The position numbers and the translations under genes were made by a program. From Actinomadura cremea (GTDB taxonomy: Bacteria; Actinomycetota; Actinomycetes; Streptosporangiales; Streptosporangiaceae), in NCBI RefSeq assembly GCF_014648495.1, contig NZ_BMRF01000004.1:62001-126000 (forward strand): a stretch of DNA of 64,000 nt, given 5' to 3'. Of this stretch, positions 1 through 9,373 are shown piece after piece. Numbering within the stretch: the first letter of the stretch is position 1; each line of letters starts with the position of its first letter. Below the pieces are notes generated by a model. That model worked only from the letters and a program-made list of their open reading frames with translations. It ran no database searches and was not told the origin of the DNA.

Positions 1-957
1 AACGGTACGAGCGGTGCGAACCGGACGGACCGTCCGGACGGCCGGACCGGCTCCCCGGCGGAATCCTCGCCCTCCGCCGGGGAGCCCCTCCCCCCGGACG
101 CCCGCGTCGACCTCGCGAAGGAACGCGCCGACTCCCACATGGACGACGTCCTGGAGGCCCTCGACGCCGACCTCGTCGGGCTCGCACCCGTCAAGACCCG
201 CATCCGCGAGATCGCCGCGCTCCTGCTCGTCGACCGCGTCCGCGCCCGCTTCGGCATCGACTCCGGCCGCCCGAACCTGCACATGTGCTTCACCGGCAGC
301 CCCGGCACCGGCAAGACGTCCGTCGCCGTGCGGCTCGCCGAACTCCTGCACCGCCTCGGCTACATCCGCCGCGGCCACCTCGTCCCCGTCACCCGCGACG
401 ACCTCGTCGGCCAGTACGTCGGGCACACCGCGCCCAAGACCAAGGAGGTCCTCAAGCGCGCGATGGGCGGCGTCCTGTTCATCGACGAGGCCTACTACCT
501 GTACCGGGCCGAGAACGAGCGCGACTACGGCCAGGAGGCCATCGAGATCCTGCTGCAGGTCATGGAGAACCAGCGCGACGATCTCGTCGTCGTCCTCGCC
601 GGCTACAAGGACCGCATGGACTCCTTCTTCGCCTCCAACCCCGGCATGAGCTCCCGCATCGCCCACCACATCGACTTCCCCGACTACGAACCGGACGAAC
701 TGGAGGCCATCGGGCACATGATGATGCGGCGCGAGGGCTACGCCCTCGCCGCCGAGGCCGAACCCGTCTTCCGCGACTACCTCGACCGGCGCCGCGTCCG
801 GCCGCGCTTCGCGAACGCCCGGTCCGTCCGCAACGCCGTCGAACGCGCCCGCCTCCGGCACGCGAACCGCCTGCTCGACCGTCCGGGCGAGGTCGGCCGC
901 ACCGACCTCACCACCCTCCACCCGGAGGACTTCCTCGCCAGCCGCGTCTTCCGGTAG
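1..957 (+). CDS. CbxX/CfqX-type AAA+ ATPase, 5' end outside window
   Basis: AAA+ ATPase of the CbxX/CfqX (SpoVK-like) group, which remodels protein complexes; the client cannot be read from sequence. The frame is open from base 1, so the N-terminus probably lies upstream. The first in-window ATG is at 139, but in-frame residues continue before it. Counting from base 1, Walker A (GSPGTGKTS) begins near residue 99 and Walker B (VLFIDEAYY) near 158. A sensor-1-like V-V-V-L-A-G-Y-K and an arginine-rich C-terminal lid follow. It ends 70 bases before the PAC2 gene on the same strand. Family assignment is solid; the specific role is unknown. Confidence 0.85.
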   Translation, partial: NGTSGANRTDRPDGRTGSPAESSPSAGEPLPPDARVDLAKERADSHMDDVLEALDADLVGLAPVKTRIREIAALLLVDRVRARFGIDSGRPNLHMCFTGSPGTGKTSVAVRLAELLHRLGYIRRGHLVPVTRDDLVGQYVGHTAPKTKEVLKRAMGGVLFIDEAYYLYRAENERDYGQEAIEILLQVMENQRDDLVVVLAGYKDRMDSFFASNPGMSSRIAHHIDFPDYEPDELEAIGHMMMRREGYALAAEAEPVFRDYLDRRRVRPRFANARSVRNAVERARLRHANRLLDRPGEVGRTDLTTLHPEDFLASRVFR

Positions 958-1026
958 GAAGCGGTCACCTCGTGCCGAGGGGATGACCCCCGCATGTCCT
1001 AGTGTTGAGAACATCGACATGATGAT

Positions 1027-1947
1027 GTGGGGGAGAAGTTGCTGAACCCAGAGGATCTGTACGAGCTGGACACCGACTTGCCGGAGATGTCCGGGCCGGT
1101 GCTGCTGCACAGCCTCGACGGCTTCGTGGACGCCGGATCCACCGGGCAGCTCGTGCGCGAGCACATCCTGGACGCCCTGGAGCACCGGGTCATCGCCCGC
1201 TTCGACGTCGACTCGCTGATCGACTACCGGGCCCGGCGGCCGCCGATGACGTTCGACCGCGACCACTGGGCGGCCTACGAGGCCCCCGAACTGGTCGTGC
1301 GGCTCGTCCACGACGAGGCCGGCACCCCGTTCCTGCTGCTCAGCGGGCCCGAGCCTGACCGGCTCTGGGAGGGGTTCACCTCGTCGGTCCTGCACCTGGT
1401 CAAGCGGCTCGGGGTGGGGCTCGTCGTCGGGTTCCACGGCATCCCGATGGGCGTCCCGCACACCCGACCGGTCGGGATCACCTCGCACGCCACCCGGCCC
1501 GAGCTGATCGACCGCGGGACGTGGTTCGACAAGGTGCAGGTGCCCGGCAGCGCCGCCGGGCTGCTGGAGCTGCGGCTCGGCGAGGCGGGGCAGGACGCGG
1601 TCGGGCTGGCCGTCCACGTGCCGCACTACCTGTCGCAGTCCGCCTACCCGGCCGCCGCCGTGGCCGCGCTGGAGGCGATCATCGCCGCGACCGGGCTCGA
1701 ACTGCCGATCGACTCCGTCCGCCGCGCGGCCGCCGCCACCGACGCCGAGATCGCCGAGCAGGTCGAGGGCAACGACGAGGTGGAGAAGGTCGTGCGGGCG
1801 CTCGAGCAGCAGTACGACGCGTTCGCCGGTGCCGCCGAGCGCGACAACCTGCTCGCCGAGTCGCAGGACATGCCGACCGCCGACGAGCTCGGCGCGCAGT
1901 TCGAGCGGTTCCTCGCGGAGCAGGACGGGCCCGAATCGTCCCCGTGA
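1027..1947 (+). CDS. PAC2-family (proteasome assembly chaperone-like) protein
   Basis: 306-residue cytoplasmic protein of the PAC2 family, which in actinobacteria often accompanies proteasome or ATP-grasp genes; its biochemical role is not established. Family hallmarks are L-L-H-S-L-D-G-F-V-D-A-G-S near residue 25, followed by a central region with G-F-H-G-I-P-M-G-V-P-H-T-R-P and H-V-P-H-Y-L. The C-terminus is acidic and helical. GTG 1027 gives the full length, but the G-rich stretch at 1029-1034 would also suit TTG 1039, so the start is uncertain by four codons. No proteasome gene is in the window. Confidence 0.8.
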   Translation: MGEKLLNPEDLYELDTDLPEMSGPVLLHSLDGFVDAGSTGQLVREHILDALEHRVIARFDVDSLIDYRARRPPMTFDRDHWAAYEAPELVVRLVHDEAGTPFLLLSGPEPDRLWEGFTSSVLHLVKRLGVGLVVGFHGIPMGVPHTRPVGITSHATRPELIDRGTWFDKVQVPGSAAGLLELRLGEAGQDAVGLAVHVPHYLSQSAYPAAAVAALEAIIAATGLELPIDSVRRAAAATDAEIAEQVEGNDEVEKVVRALEQQYDAFAGAAERDNLLAESQDMPTADELGAQFERFLAEQDGPESSP

Positions 1948-2009
1948 CGGCCACCGCGCATGCCCGCCGGGCCCCTGGGTAGGCGAGCCTCCGAGAGGGG
2001 AGGCGCGAC

Positions 2010-2444
2010 ATGACCCAGCACGCGATGGCCCAGAAGGTGAACGAGGTGATGACGCCCGTGCCGGTGACGGTGTCCCCGGACACGCCGCTGGCGCGGGTCG
2101 GCGAGCTCATGCGCGAGCACGGCATCGGCGACGTCCTCGTCGTCCACGAGGGACGCCTGCGGGGCCTGGTGACCGACCGCGACATCGTCGTCCGCGGCGT
2201 CGCCCTGCGGCGCGACATGGCGTCCACCGCCGTCGCCGACATCTGCAGCACGAACGTGATCACCGTCCCGGCCGGGGAGGACGCCGACACGGCCGTCCGG
2301 CTGATGAGCGAGCACGCCGTCCGCCGGCTGCCCGTCGTGGACGGCGACCGGCCCATCGGCATGGTGTCCATCGGCGATCTCGCCGTCCAGCGCGACGACC
2401 ATTCGGTCCTCGCCGACATCAGCGCCGAACCCCCGAACAGGTGA
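2010..2444 (+). CDS. CBS-domain pair protein
   Basis: 144-residue protein made almost entirely of two CBS motifs (about residues 8-65 and 75-135), which together form a Bateman module that usually binds adenine nucleotides and signals energy or redox state. V-M-T-P-V-P-V-T-V opens the first motif, and both end in the typical D-R-D-I-V-V-R and S-I-G-D-L-A-V. No effector domain is fused. A purine-rich ribosome site (GAGAGGGGAGG) lies just before ATG 2010. Its TGA stop overlaps the GTG of the next gene, so the two are probably translated together. Confidence 0.85.
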   Translation: MTQHAMAQKVNEVMTPVPVTVSPDTPLARVGELMREHGIGDVLVVHEGRLRGLVTDRDIVVRGVALRRDMASTAVADICSTNVITVPAGEDADTAVRLMSEHAVRRLPVVDGDRPIGMVSIGDLAVQRDDHSVLADISAEPPNR

Positions 2445-3091
2445 GCGCGGTCCGGATCGGCCTCGCCGACGCCGCCCTCGACGCGGACCTCGACATCCCG
2501 GACGAGCCGACGGGCCTCGTGCTGCTCGCCCACGCCGGTGACGGCCCCCGCGACCCGGCCGTCGCCCGCGGGCTGAACGCCGCGGGTCTCGGCACCCTCC
2601 TGCTCGACCTCCTCACCGAGCACGAGGACGAACTCGACCGCGTCACCGCCGCGCTGCGCTTCGACATCGAACTGCTGACGCTCCGGCTGATCGGCGCGAT
2701 CGACCGGCTCACCGAGGGCCTGGAGTCCGCGCCGCACACCGCCGGGCTCCCCGTCGGGCTGTTCGGCGCGGGCACCGGCGCCGCCGCCGCGCTGGCCGCC
2801 GCGGCGGCCCGCCCGCGCGTCGCGGCCGTCGTGTCGCGCGGCGGCCGCCCCGACCTCGCGGGCCCGTCGCTGCCGCGCGTCCGGGCGCCCGTCCTGCTCA
2901 TCGTGGGCGGCGCCGACACGCCCGTCCTCGACCTGACCGAGCGGGCCGCCCGGAACCTGGAGGTGGCGGAGGTCCACGTCGTGGACGGCGCCGCGCACCT
3001 GTTCGCGGAGCCCGGCGCGCTCGAGGAGGTCACCACCCAGGCCGCCGACTGGTTCAACCGGCACCTGACCCGCGCCGCGACCCGCCGGTGA
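2441..3091 (+). CDS. Alpha/beta hydrolase-fold (dienelactone hydrolase-like) protein with Gly at the nucleophile position
   Basis: 216-residue alpha/beta hydrolase-like protein, close to the group found next to or fused with phosphoribosyltransferases in actinobacteria. GTG 2441 overlaps the CBS stop by four bases, and homology starts right there. Fold signatures are G-L-V-L-L-A-H-A-G-D-G-P (oxyanion loop), G-L-F-G-A-G-T-G-A-A-A at the nucleophile elbow, V-S-R-G-G-R-P-D-L-A, and later G-G-A-D-T-P-V (acid) and D-G-A-A-H-L-F (His). The elbow in this family reads G-A-S-T-G; here the Ser is Gly. Acid and His remain, so this may be a non-catalytic or altered member. Ends convergently with kdpE. 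Confidence 0.78.
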   Translation: MSAVRIGLADAALDADLDIPDEPTGLVLLAHAGDGPRDPAVARGLNAAGLGTLLLDLLTEHEDELDRVTAALRFDIELLTLRLIGAIDRLTEGLESAPHTAGLPVGLFGAGTGAAAALAAAAARPRVAAVVSRGGRPDLAGPSLPRVRAPVLLIVGGADTPVLDLTERAARNLEVAEVHVVDGAAHLFAEPGALEEVTTQAADWFNRHLTRAATRR

Positions 3092-3178
3092 CGCTCGGCC
3101 GAGCGGCGGCGCGACGACCGGCCCGGCCGCCGGCCGCGGCGATGCCGGCGTCGTCCCGCCGTCCCGCGTCCGGCCGGG

Positions 3179-3853
3179 TCAGGGCTCGAAGCGGTAGCCC
3201 ATCCCGGGCTCGGTGATCAGGTGCTTGGGGCGGGACGGGTCGGCCTCCAGCTTGCGGCGCAGGGACGCCATGTAGACGCGCAGGTAGTTCGTCTCCTTGA
3301 CGTAGCCCGGACCCCACACCTCGGCGAGCAGCCGGCGCTGCGGGACGAGCGCGCCGGGGCTGCGCAGCAGGATCTCCAGGATTCCCCACTCGGTCGGGGT
3401 GAGGTGGACGGCCCCGCCGTCGCCGGTGACGGTCTTGCGGGCGAGGTCGACGAGCCGCCCGCCCACGGCGACCGTGGGGGACGTCCCGTCGGCCGGGGCG
3501 CGGCGGGTGATCGCGCGGATGCGGGCGAGCAGCTCGTCGAGCCCGAACGGCTTGGTGACGTAGTCGTCGGCGCCCGCGTCGAGCGCCTCGACCTTGTCGT
3601 GGCTGCCGGACCGGCCCGACAGCACGATGATCGGGACCTGCGACCAGCCGCGCAGCCCGCGGATCACCTCGACGCCGTCCAGATCGGGCAGCCCGAGGTC
3701 GAGGACGACCAGGTCGGGCAGCCAGTCCGCGGCCCGCACCAGGGCCTGGCCGCCGTCGGCGGCGACCTCGACCTCGTAGTGCCGGGCGCGCAGGTTGAGG
3801 CGCAGCGTCGTCAGGATCTGCGGGGAGTCGTCCACCACCAGCACGCGCGTCAC
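3179..3853 (-). CDS. kdpE: KdpE, OmpR-family response regulator of potassium uptake
   Basis: 224-residue response regulator. The receiver domain (residues 1-115) has acidic pocket D8/D9, phospho-acceptor D52 (V-V-L-D-L-G-L-P) and Lys in Y-V-T-K-P-F. The winged-helix DNA-binding domain (about 125-224) ends in M-G-Y-R-F-E-P, typical of OmpR/KdpE proteins. The partner kinase KdpD lies directly upstream with a 4-base GTGA overlap, and this is the last gene of the kdp operon. By family knowledge, phosphorylated KdpE activates kdpFABC under potassium limitation or osmotic stress. A candidate binding site lies at 11312-11350. Confidence 0.96.
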   Translation of the reverse strand: MTRVLVVDDSPQILTTLRLNLRARHYEVEVAADGGQALVRAADWLPDLVVLDLGLPDLDGVEVIRGLRGWSQVPIIVLSGRSGSHDKVEALDAGADDYVTKPFGLDELLARIRAITRRAPADGTSPTVAVGGRLVDLARKTVTGDGGAVHLTPTEWGILEILLRSPGALVPQRRLLAEVWGPGYVKETNYLRVYMASLRRKLEADPSRPKHLITEPGMGYRFEP

Positions 3854-6396
3854 GTCCGCTCCTCCCGTACGGCCGCGGGCAGGGCGACCACCATGGTCAG
3901 CCCGCCGCCCGGGGTCTCCTCGATCTCGATCGCGCCGCCCATCGCCTCGGTGAGCCCGCGCGACAGGGCCAGCCCGAGCCCGACGCCGGTGCGGTCGTCG
4001 CGGTCGCCGAGCCGCTGGAACGGCGCGAACGCCCGGTCGCGGTCGGCGGGCGGGATGCCGGGGCCGCGGTCGATGACGCGCACCTGCACCCGCGCCGCGT
4101 GGGCGCTCGCGGTGACCAGCACGGGCTCGCCGGGCGGGGTGTGGCGGACGGCGTTGGACACCAGGTTCGCGAGCACCCGCTCCAGCAGCGCCGGGTCGGC
4201 GGCGACCTCGGGCAGCCCGGCGGAGACGTCGACGTGGACGTCGATGTCCCCCAGGCCGTCCAGCGCGCGGGGCACGACGTCCTCGACGGCGATGGGCCGC
4301 CGCGACACCCCGAGCACCCCGGCCTGCAGCCGGCTCATGTCGAGGAGGTTCGCGACGAGCCGGTCGAGCCGCTCCAGCGATTCGGCGGCCATCGCGGTCA
4401 GTTCGTCCCGGTCCTGGTCGCTCCAGACGACGTCGGCGCTGCGCAGGCTGTCCACGGCGGCCATCGCGGACGCCAGCGGGGTGCGCAGATCGTGGCTGAC
4501 GGCGCCGAGCAGCGCGGTGCGCATCCGGTCGGCGGCCTCCAGCGGCGCGACCTGCTCGGCGGCCTCGGCGAGCCGCCGGTGCCGTAGCGCGACGGCGGCC
4601 TGCGCGGCGAACGCCTCCAGGATCCGGCGGTCGGACGCGGGCAGCGTCCGGCCCCGGACGGCCAGCGCGAGCGCGTCGTCGACGAGGACGTCGCAGTCGC
4701 CGTCGTCCGGGCGCGTGACCGGCGGGCCCCCGGCGGACGCCACGATCGTCCACGGGGCCTGCGGCGCGGCGGGGTCGCGTTCCAGGAGGGTCGCCGAGGC
4801 GAGCGCATACGTCTCGCGGAGCCGTTCCAGGATGCCGTTCAGCGGACCGCGCCAGCCCGGCGGGGCGTCCCCGGCGTCGCCGCGCAGGATGTCGCCGGCG
4901 AGCGTGGACAGCACTTGCGCGTCGGCGCGCGCGCGGGCCGCCTCCCGGCCGCGCCGCGCGGTGACGTCGACGATCGTGCTGACGGTGATCCCGACGACGA
5001 TGAACACCGCCAGCTGCAGCACCGACTGGGCCCCGTAGACGGTGAACGTGCCGCGCGGCGGCGTGAAGTAGAAGTTGAGCAGCAGCGTTCCGGCGACCGC
5101 GGCGAACAGCGCCGGGTACAGGCCGCCGACCAGCGCGACCCCGACCACCGCCGCCTGGAACAGCAGGATGTCGCTGGTCAGCGACACCTCCCCGCGCAGC
5201 CCGGCCAGCAGCAGCGTGAGCAGCGGCTGCCCGATCGCGGCCAGCGCGAACCCGGCGGCCCGCCGGGCGGCGGGCACGCCCCACGCGGTCCGCAGCGCCC
5301 GCCACCGGTGCCCCTGCCCCGCCTCCTCGTGGCTGACCAGGTGCACGTCGATCGGCCCCGACCCCGCGGTCACCGTGACGCCGACCCCGCGCGAGAACAC
5401 CTGCGCCAGCCGTCCCCGCCGGGACGCGCCGAGGACGAGCTGGGTGGCGTTGACGCCGCGCGCGAAGTCCAGCAGCGCGTCCGGCACGTTCGTCCCGACG
5501 ACCTGGTGGTAGCTGCCGCCCAGGCTCTCCACCAGGGACCGCTGCCGGGTCAGGTTCGCGGGCGCCGCGTCGGTCAGGCCGTCGCTGCGGGTGACGTGCA
5601 GGGCCAGCAGGTCGGCCCCCCGCGCGCGGTCGGCGATCCGGGCGGCGCGGCGGATCAGCGTGTCGCCCTCCGGACCGCCGGTGAGCGCCACGACGACCCG
5701 TTCCCGCGCCTGCCACGTCCCGCGGATGCCGTGGTCGGCGCGGTACCGGTCGAGCTGGTCGTCCACCTTGTCGGCCAGCCACAGCAGCGCCAGCTCGCGC
5801 AGCGCCGTCAGGTTGCCGACGCGGAAGTAGTTCCCGAGCGCCGCGTCGATCTTCTCCGGGGCGTAGACGTTGCCGTGCGCCATCCGGCGGCGCAGCGCCT
5901 CGGGCGCCATGTCGACCAGCTCGACCTGCTCGGCGCGCCGCACCACCTCGTCGGGGACGGTCTCGCGCTGCGGCACGCCGGTGATCTGCTCGACCACGTC
6001 GTTGACCGACTCCAGATGCTGCACGTTCACCGTCGACACCACGTCGATGCCGGCGTCGAGGATCTCCTCGACGTCCTGCCACCGCTTGGCGTTCGGCGAA
6101 CCGGGCACGTTGGTGTGCGCCAGCTCGTCGATCAGCGCGACGTCGGGGCGGCGCGCGATGACCGCCGCGACGTCCAGCTCGGTGAACTCCGCGCCCCGGT
6201 GCGGGACCGTCCGGCGCGGGACGGCCTCCAGACCGTCCAGCAGCGCGGCGGTGCGGGCGCGGCCGTGGGTCTCCACCAGCCCGACGACGACGTCGGTGCC
6301 GCGGGCGCGGCGCCGCCCGCCCTCGGCGAGCATCGCGTAGGTCTTGCCGACGCCGGGCGCCGCGCCCAGGTAGATCCGCAACCGCCCCCGGCCCAT
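3850..6396 (-). CDS. kdpD: KdpD, potassium/osmotic sensor histidine kinase
   Basis: 848-residue membrane histidine kinase. Order: N-terminal KdpD sensor domain with P-loop G-A-A-P-G-V-G-K-T (residues 11-19) and L-I-D-E-L-A-H-T-N; a universal-stress-protein-like segment (about 230-350); four closely spaced membrane helices (about 375-470); a GAF-like linker; HisKA with phospho-acceptor H635 in V-S-H-D-L-R-T-P-L; and a C-terminal HATPase with N-A-V-R-H and G-P-G-I-P. It senses K+ limitation and turgor and phosphorylates KdpE. It is separated from kdpC by 36 bases, the only real gap in the operon. Confidence 0.97.
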   Translation of the reverse strand: MGRGRLRIYLGAAPGVGKTYAMLAEGGRRRARGTDVVVGLVETHGRARTAALLDGLEAVPRRTVPHRGAEFTELDVAAVIARRPDVALIDELAHTNVPGSPNAKRWQDVEEILDAGIDVVSTVNVQHLESVNDVVEQITGVPQRETVPDEVVRRAEQVELVDMAPEALRRRMAHGNVYAPEKIDAALGNYFRVGNLTALRELALLWLADKVDDQLDRYRADHGIRGTWQARERVVVALTGGPEGDTLIRRAARIADRARGADLLALHVTRSDGLTDAAPANLTRQRSLVESLGGSYHQVVGTNVPDALLDFARGVNATQLVLGASRRGRLAQVFSRGVGVTVTAGSGPIDVHLVSHEEAGQGHRWRALRTAWGVPAARRAAGFALAAIGQPLLTLLLAGLRGEVSLTSDILLFQAAVVGVALVGGLYPALFAAVAGTLLLNFYFTPPRGTFTVYGAQSVLQLAVFIVVGITVSTIVDVTARRGREAARARADAQVLSTLAGDILRGDAGDAPPGWRGPLNGILERLRETYALASATLLERDPAAPQAPWTIVASAGGPPVTRPDDGDCDVLVDDALALAVRGRTLPASDRRILEAFAAQAAVALRHRRLAEAAEQVAPLEAADRMRTALLGAVSHDLRTPLASAMAAVDSLRSADVVWSDQDRDELTAMAAESLERLDRLVANLLDMSRLQAGVLGVSRRPIAVEDVVPRALDGLGDIDVHVDVSAGLPEVAADPALLERVLANLVSNAVRHTPPGEPVLVTASAHAARVQVRVIDRGPGIPPADRDRAFAPFQRLGDRDDRTGVGLGLALSRGLTEAMGGAIEIEETPGGGLTMVVALPAAVREERT

Positions 6397-6432
6397 CGTT
6401 CCTCCTCGTCCTCACGGTACTCCCGGGCGGCG

Positions 6433-7302
6433 TCAGCCCCGGCCGGGGAACCGCTGGTCGAGCGCCAGGTTCAGCGCCAGGACGTTGACGCGCGGCTCGC
6501 CCATGAAGCCGAGGGAGCGGCCGTCGGTGTGCTCCTCGACGAGCGCCCGCACCCGGCCGGGCGCGACGCCCCGCGCCTGCGCCACGCGGTCCAGCTGCAG
6601 CGCCGCGTAGGCGGGGGAGATGTGCGGGTCGAGGCCGCTGCCGCTGCCGGTCACGGCGTCGGGCGGGACGGCCGGGTCCGCCGGGGCGTCGCCCCGGACC
6701 GGCACGATCAGCCCGCCCGCGCGGTCCTCGCCCTGCCGGGCGAGTTCCACCTCCACGCCCTGGTAGCGGGCGACGAACGGCGCCTTCACCACCCCGGCCC
6801 GCTCGTTGACGCTGACCACGCGCGCGGGACGCGGCACGGTGCCGTCCGCCGCCCGCTCGCCGAACACCGCGAGCACGGCGCCGACGCCGCCGTCCGTGCA
6901 GTACGGGCGCGAACCGTCCACGCCCTCCAGCACCCCGACGGCCCTGCTGCGCTCGCACACCTGCGTGAGCAGGCTTCGGCGGTCCGGGGCGTCCACGACG
7001 TCCTCGGGGCCGAGGTTGCTCGCGCCCGTCGACAGCGGGTCGTAGCCGTCCCCGGCGTTGGACGGGCGGCTCTGGAAGTACCACCGCAGCGGTTCGCCGT
7101 CCGGGCCGGTGAACGGCTGGGCGAGCAGCGAACTGCCGACCGTCCGGCCGTCGGCCCGCACGAGCGAGCCGTCCGCGCGGTCCTGCAGGCCGGGCAGGCG
7201 CCCCACCGCGTACAGGGCGACGGGATAGGCGAGGCCGAGCAGCACGGTGAAGACGAGCAGCGCCCGCAGCGCCGCGGCGTGCCGCCGGAACGAGTGCTCC
7301 AT
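6433..7302 (-). CDS. kdpC: KdpC subunit of the K+-transporting ATPase, enlarged
   Basis: 289-residue KdpC, the single-pass subunit that stabilises KdpB with KdpA and supports high-affinity K+ binding. One N-terminal membrane helix (A-L-L-V-F-T-V-L-L-G-L-A-Y-P-V) is followed by W-Y-F-Q-S-R-P-S and the C-terminal core with G-S-G-S-G-L-D-P-H-I-S-P-A-Y-A. It is clearly longer than the roughly 190-200 residues of E. coli-type KdpC. An extra segment of about 90 residues, including S-R-P-Y-C-T-D-G-G-V-G-A-V-L, lies between the two conserved halves. One base separates its start from the kdpB stop. Confidence 0.95.
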   Translation of the reverse strand: MEHSFRRHAAALRALLVFTVLLGLAYPVALYAVGRLPGLQDRADGSLVRADGRTVGSSLLAQPFTGPDGEPLRWYFQSRPSNAGDGYDPLSTGASNLGPEDVVDAPDRRSLLTQVCERSRAVGVLEGVDGSRPYCTDGGVGAVLAVFGERAADGTVPRPARVVSVNERAGVVKAPFVARYQGVEVELARQGEDRAGGLIVPVRGDAPADPAVPPDAVTGSGSGLDPHISPAYAALQLDRVAQARGVAPGRVRALVEEHTDGRSLGFMGEPRVNVLALNLALDQRFPGRG

Positions 7303-7303
7303 G

Positions 7304-9373
7304 TCAGGACATCCCCGGAAGGTACTGGACGAACAGGTCGATGAACTTGATGCCGATGAACGGGACGACGACGCCGCCGAGTCCGTAGACCAGCAGGTTG
7401 CGCGACAGCAGGGCCGACGCCCCGCCCGGCCGGTACCGGACGCCGCGCAGCGCCAGCGGGATCAGCGCGACGATCACCAGCGCGTTGAAGATCACCGCGG
7501 CGAGGATCGCCGACTGCGGGCTGTGCAGCCGCATGACGTTCAGCGCGTCCAGTCCCGGGAACAGCCCGACGAACAGCGCCGGGATGATCGCGAAGTACTT
7601 GGCGATGTCGTTGGCGATCGAGAACGTCGTCAGCGCCCCGCGGGTGATCAGCAGCTGCTTGCCGATCTCCACGATCTCGATCAGCTTCGTCGGGTCGGAG
7701 TCGAGGTCGACCATGTTCCCGGCCTCCTTGGCCGCGGACGTGCCGCTGTTCATCGCCACGCCCACGTCGGCCTTCGCGAGCGCCGGGGCGTCGTTGGTGC
7801 CGTCCCCGGTCATCGCGACCAGCCGGCCGCCCTCCTGCTCCCGCCTGATCAGGTCGAGCTTGTCCTCCGGCCGCGCCTCGGCGAGGACGTCGTCCACCCC
7901 GGCCTCCGCGGCGATCGCCTCGGCCGTCGCCCGGTTGTCGCCGGTCACCATCACGGTCCGGACGCCCATCGCGCGCAGCCGGTCGAACCGCTCCCGCGTC
8001 CCGGGCTTGACGACGTCCTTCAGATGCACCACCCCGAGCACGCGGGCCGCCTCCGCGACGACCAGCGGAGTGCCGCCGGACGCCGAGATCTCCGCGACGA
8101 TCCCGTCCAGCTCCGGCGGGACAGTCCCGCCCCGCCCGCGGACCCAGCCGGCGACCGCCCCGGCCGCGCCCTTGCGCAGCGACCGGCCGTCCAGATCGAC
8201 GCCCGACATGCGGGTCCGCGCGCTGAACGGGACCCATGCGGCCTGCCCGAGCCCGCCCTCCGCGGGTTCGCGCAGGCCGTAGTGCTCCTTCGCGAACACG
8301 ACGACCGACCGCCCCTCGGGCGTCTCGTCGGCGAGGCTCGACAGGTGCGCGGCGTCCGCCAGCGCCCGTCCCGTCACGCCGCCCACCGGGACGAACGCCG
8401 ACGCCCGCCGGTCGCCCAGCGTGATCGTGCCCGTCTTGTCGAGCAGCAGCGTGCCGACGTCGCCCGCCGCCTCCACGGCGCGCCCGCTCATCGCCAGGAC
8501 GTTGCGCCGGACGAGCCGGTCCATCCCCGCGATGCCGATCGCCGACAGCAGCGCCCCGATCGTCGTCGGGATCAGGCACACCACCAGCGACACCAGCACG
8601 ATGCCGCTGACGCCGTGCGCGTCCAGCGCGGCCGTGTCGACGCCGCCGTGGCTGTAGATCGCCATCGGCTGCAGCGCCGCGACCGCCAGCAGGAAGACGA
8701 TCGTCAGCGCGGCCAGCAGGATGTTCAGCGCGATCTCGTTCGGTGTCCGGCGCCGGCTCGCGCCCTCCACCAGGGCGATCATCCGGTCGACGAAGCTCTC
8801 CCCGGGCCGCTGCGTGATCCGCACGACGATCCGGTCCGACAGCACCTTCGTCCCGCCGGTGACGGCGCTGCGATCGCCGCCCGACTCGCGGATCACCGGA
8901 GCCGACTCCCCGGTGATCGCCGACTCGTCCACGCCGGCCACGCCCTCGACCACGTCGCCGTCCCCGGGGACGATCTCCCCGGCCTCGACGACCACGCGGT
9001 CACCGAGCCGCAGTTCCGTCGCGGGGACGCGCTCCTCGCCGGCCCCCGCGAGCCGGCGCGCGACGACGTCCGTCCTCGCCCGCCGCAACGAGTCGGCCTG
9101 CGCCTTGCCGCGCCCCTCGGCGACGGCCTCGGCCAGGTTGGCGAACAGCACCGTCAGCCAGAGCCAGCCGACGATCAGCCAGCCGAACACGCTCGGCCCG
9201 GCGACCGCCAGCAGCGTCGCCCAGAGCGCGCCGACCTCGACGACGAGCATGACCGGGTTGCGCCACAGCGTGCGCGGGTCGAGCTTGCGCAACGCGTCCG
9301 GCAGCGCCGCGGCGAGCCGGTCCGTCCGGCGTCCGGACACGGGGCGCGGGGGCGCCTGAACGGGTGCGGACAT
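7304..9373 (-). CDS. kdpB: KdpB, P-type ATPase subunit of the K+ pump
   Basis: 689-residue P-type ATPase that couples ATP hydrolysis to K+ import through KdpA. Signature motifs are [10 protein letters not shown] (actuator loop), L-L-D-K-T-G-T-I-T with phospho-acceptor D312, the G-D-N-R-A-T-A nucleotide-binding region and [12 protein letters not shown] (hinge). About seven membrane helices are visible, two near the N-terminus and a cluster at the C-terminus. Start ATG 9373 overlaps the kdpA stop (ATGA), implying coupled translation. Confidence 0.97.
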   Translation of the reverse strand: MSAPVQAPPRPVSGRRTDRLAAALPDALRKLDPRTLWRNPVMLVVEVGALWATLLAVAGPSVFGWLIVGWLWLTVLFANLAEAVAEGRGKAQADSLRRARTDVVARRLAGAGEERVPATELRLGDRVVVEAGEIVPGDGDVVEGVAGVDESAITGESAPVIRESGGDRSAVTGGTKVLSDRIVVRITQRPGESFVDRMIALVEGASRRRTPNEIALNILLAALTIVFLLAVAALQPMAIYSHGGVDTAALDAHGVSGIVLVSLVVCLIPTTIGALLSAIGIAGMDRLVRRNVLAMSGRAVEAAGDVGTLLLDKTGTITLGDRRASAFVPVGGVTGRALADAAHLSSLADETPEGRSVVVFAKEHYGLREPAEGGLGQAAWVPFSARTRMSGVDLDGRSLRKGAAGAVAGWVRGRGGTVPPELDGIVAEISASGGTPLVVAEAARVLGVVHLKDVVKPGTRERFDRLRAMGVRTVMVTGDNRATAEAIAAEAGVDDVLAEARPEDKLDLIRREQEGGRLVAMTGDGTNDAPALAKADVGVAMNSGTSAAKEAGNMVDLDSDPTKLIEIVEIGKQLLITRGALTTFSIANDIAKYFAIIPALFVGLFPGLDALNVMRLHSPQSAILAAVIFNALVIVALIPLALRGVRYRPGGASALLSRNLLVYGLGGVVVPFIGIKFIDLFVQYLPGMS

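Noticed and set aside
1679-3064. Minus-strand frame opposite the CBS and hydrolase genes
   Set aside because: No domain or ribosome site, while the plus strand carries two recognisable coupled genes.
3179-7084. Single long minus-strand frame ending in KdpE
   Set aside because: Its upstream part runs out of frame through KdpD and KdpC; the true KdpE starts at 3853 with the receiver domain.
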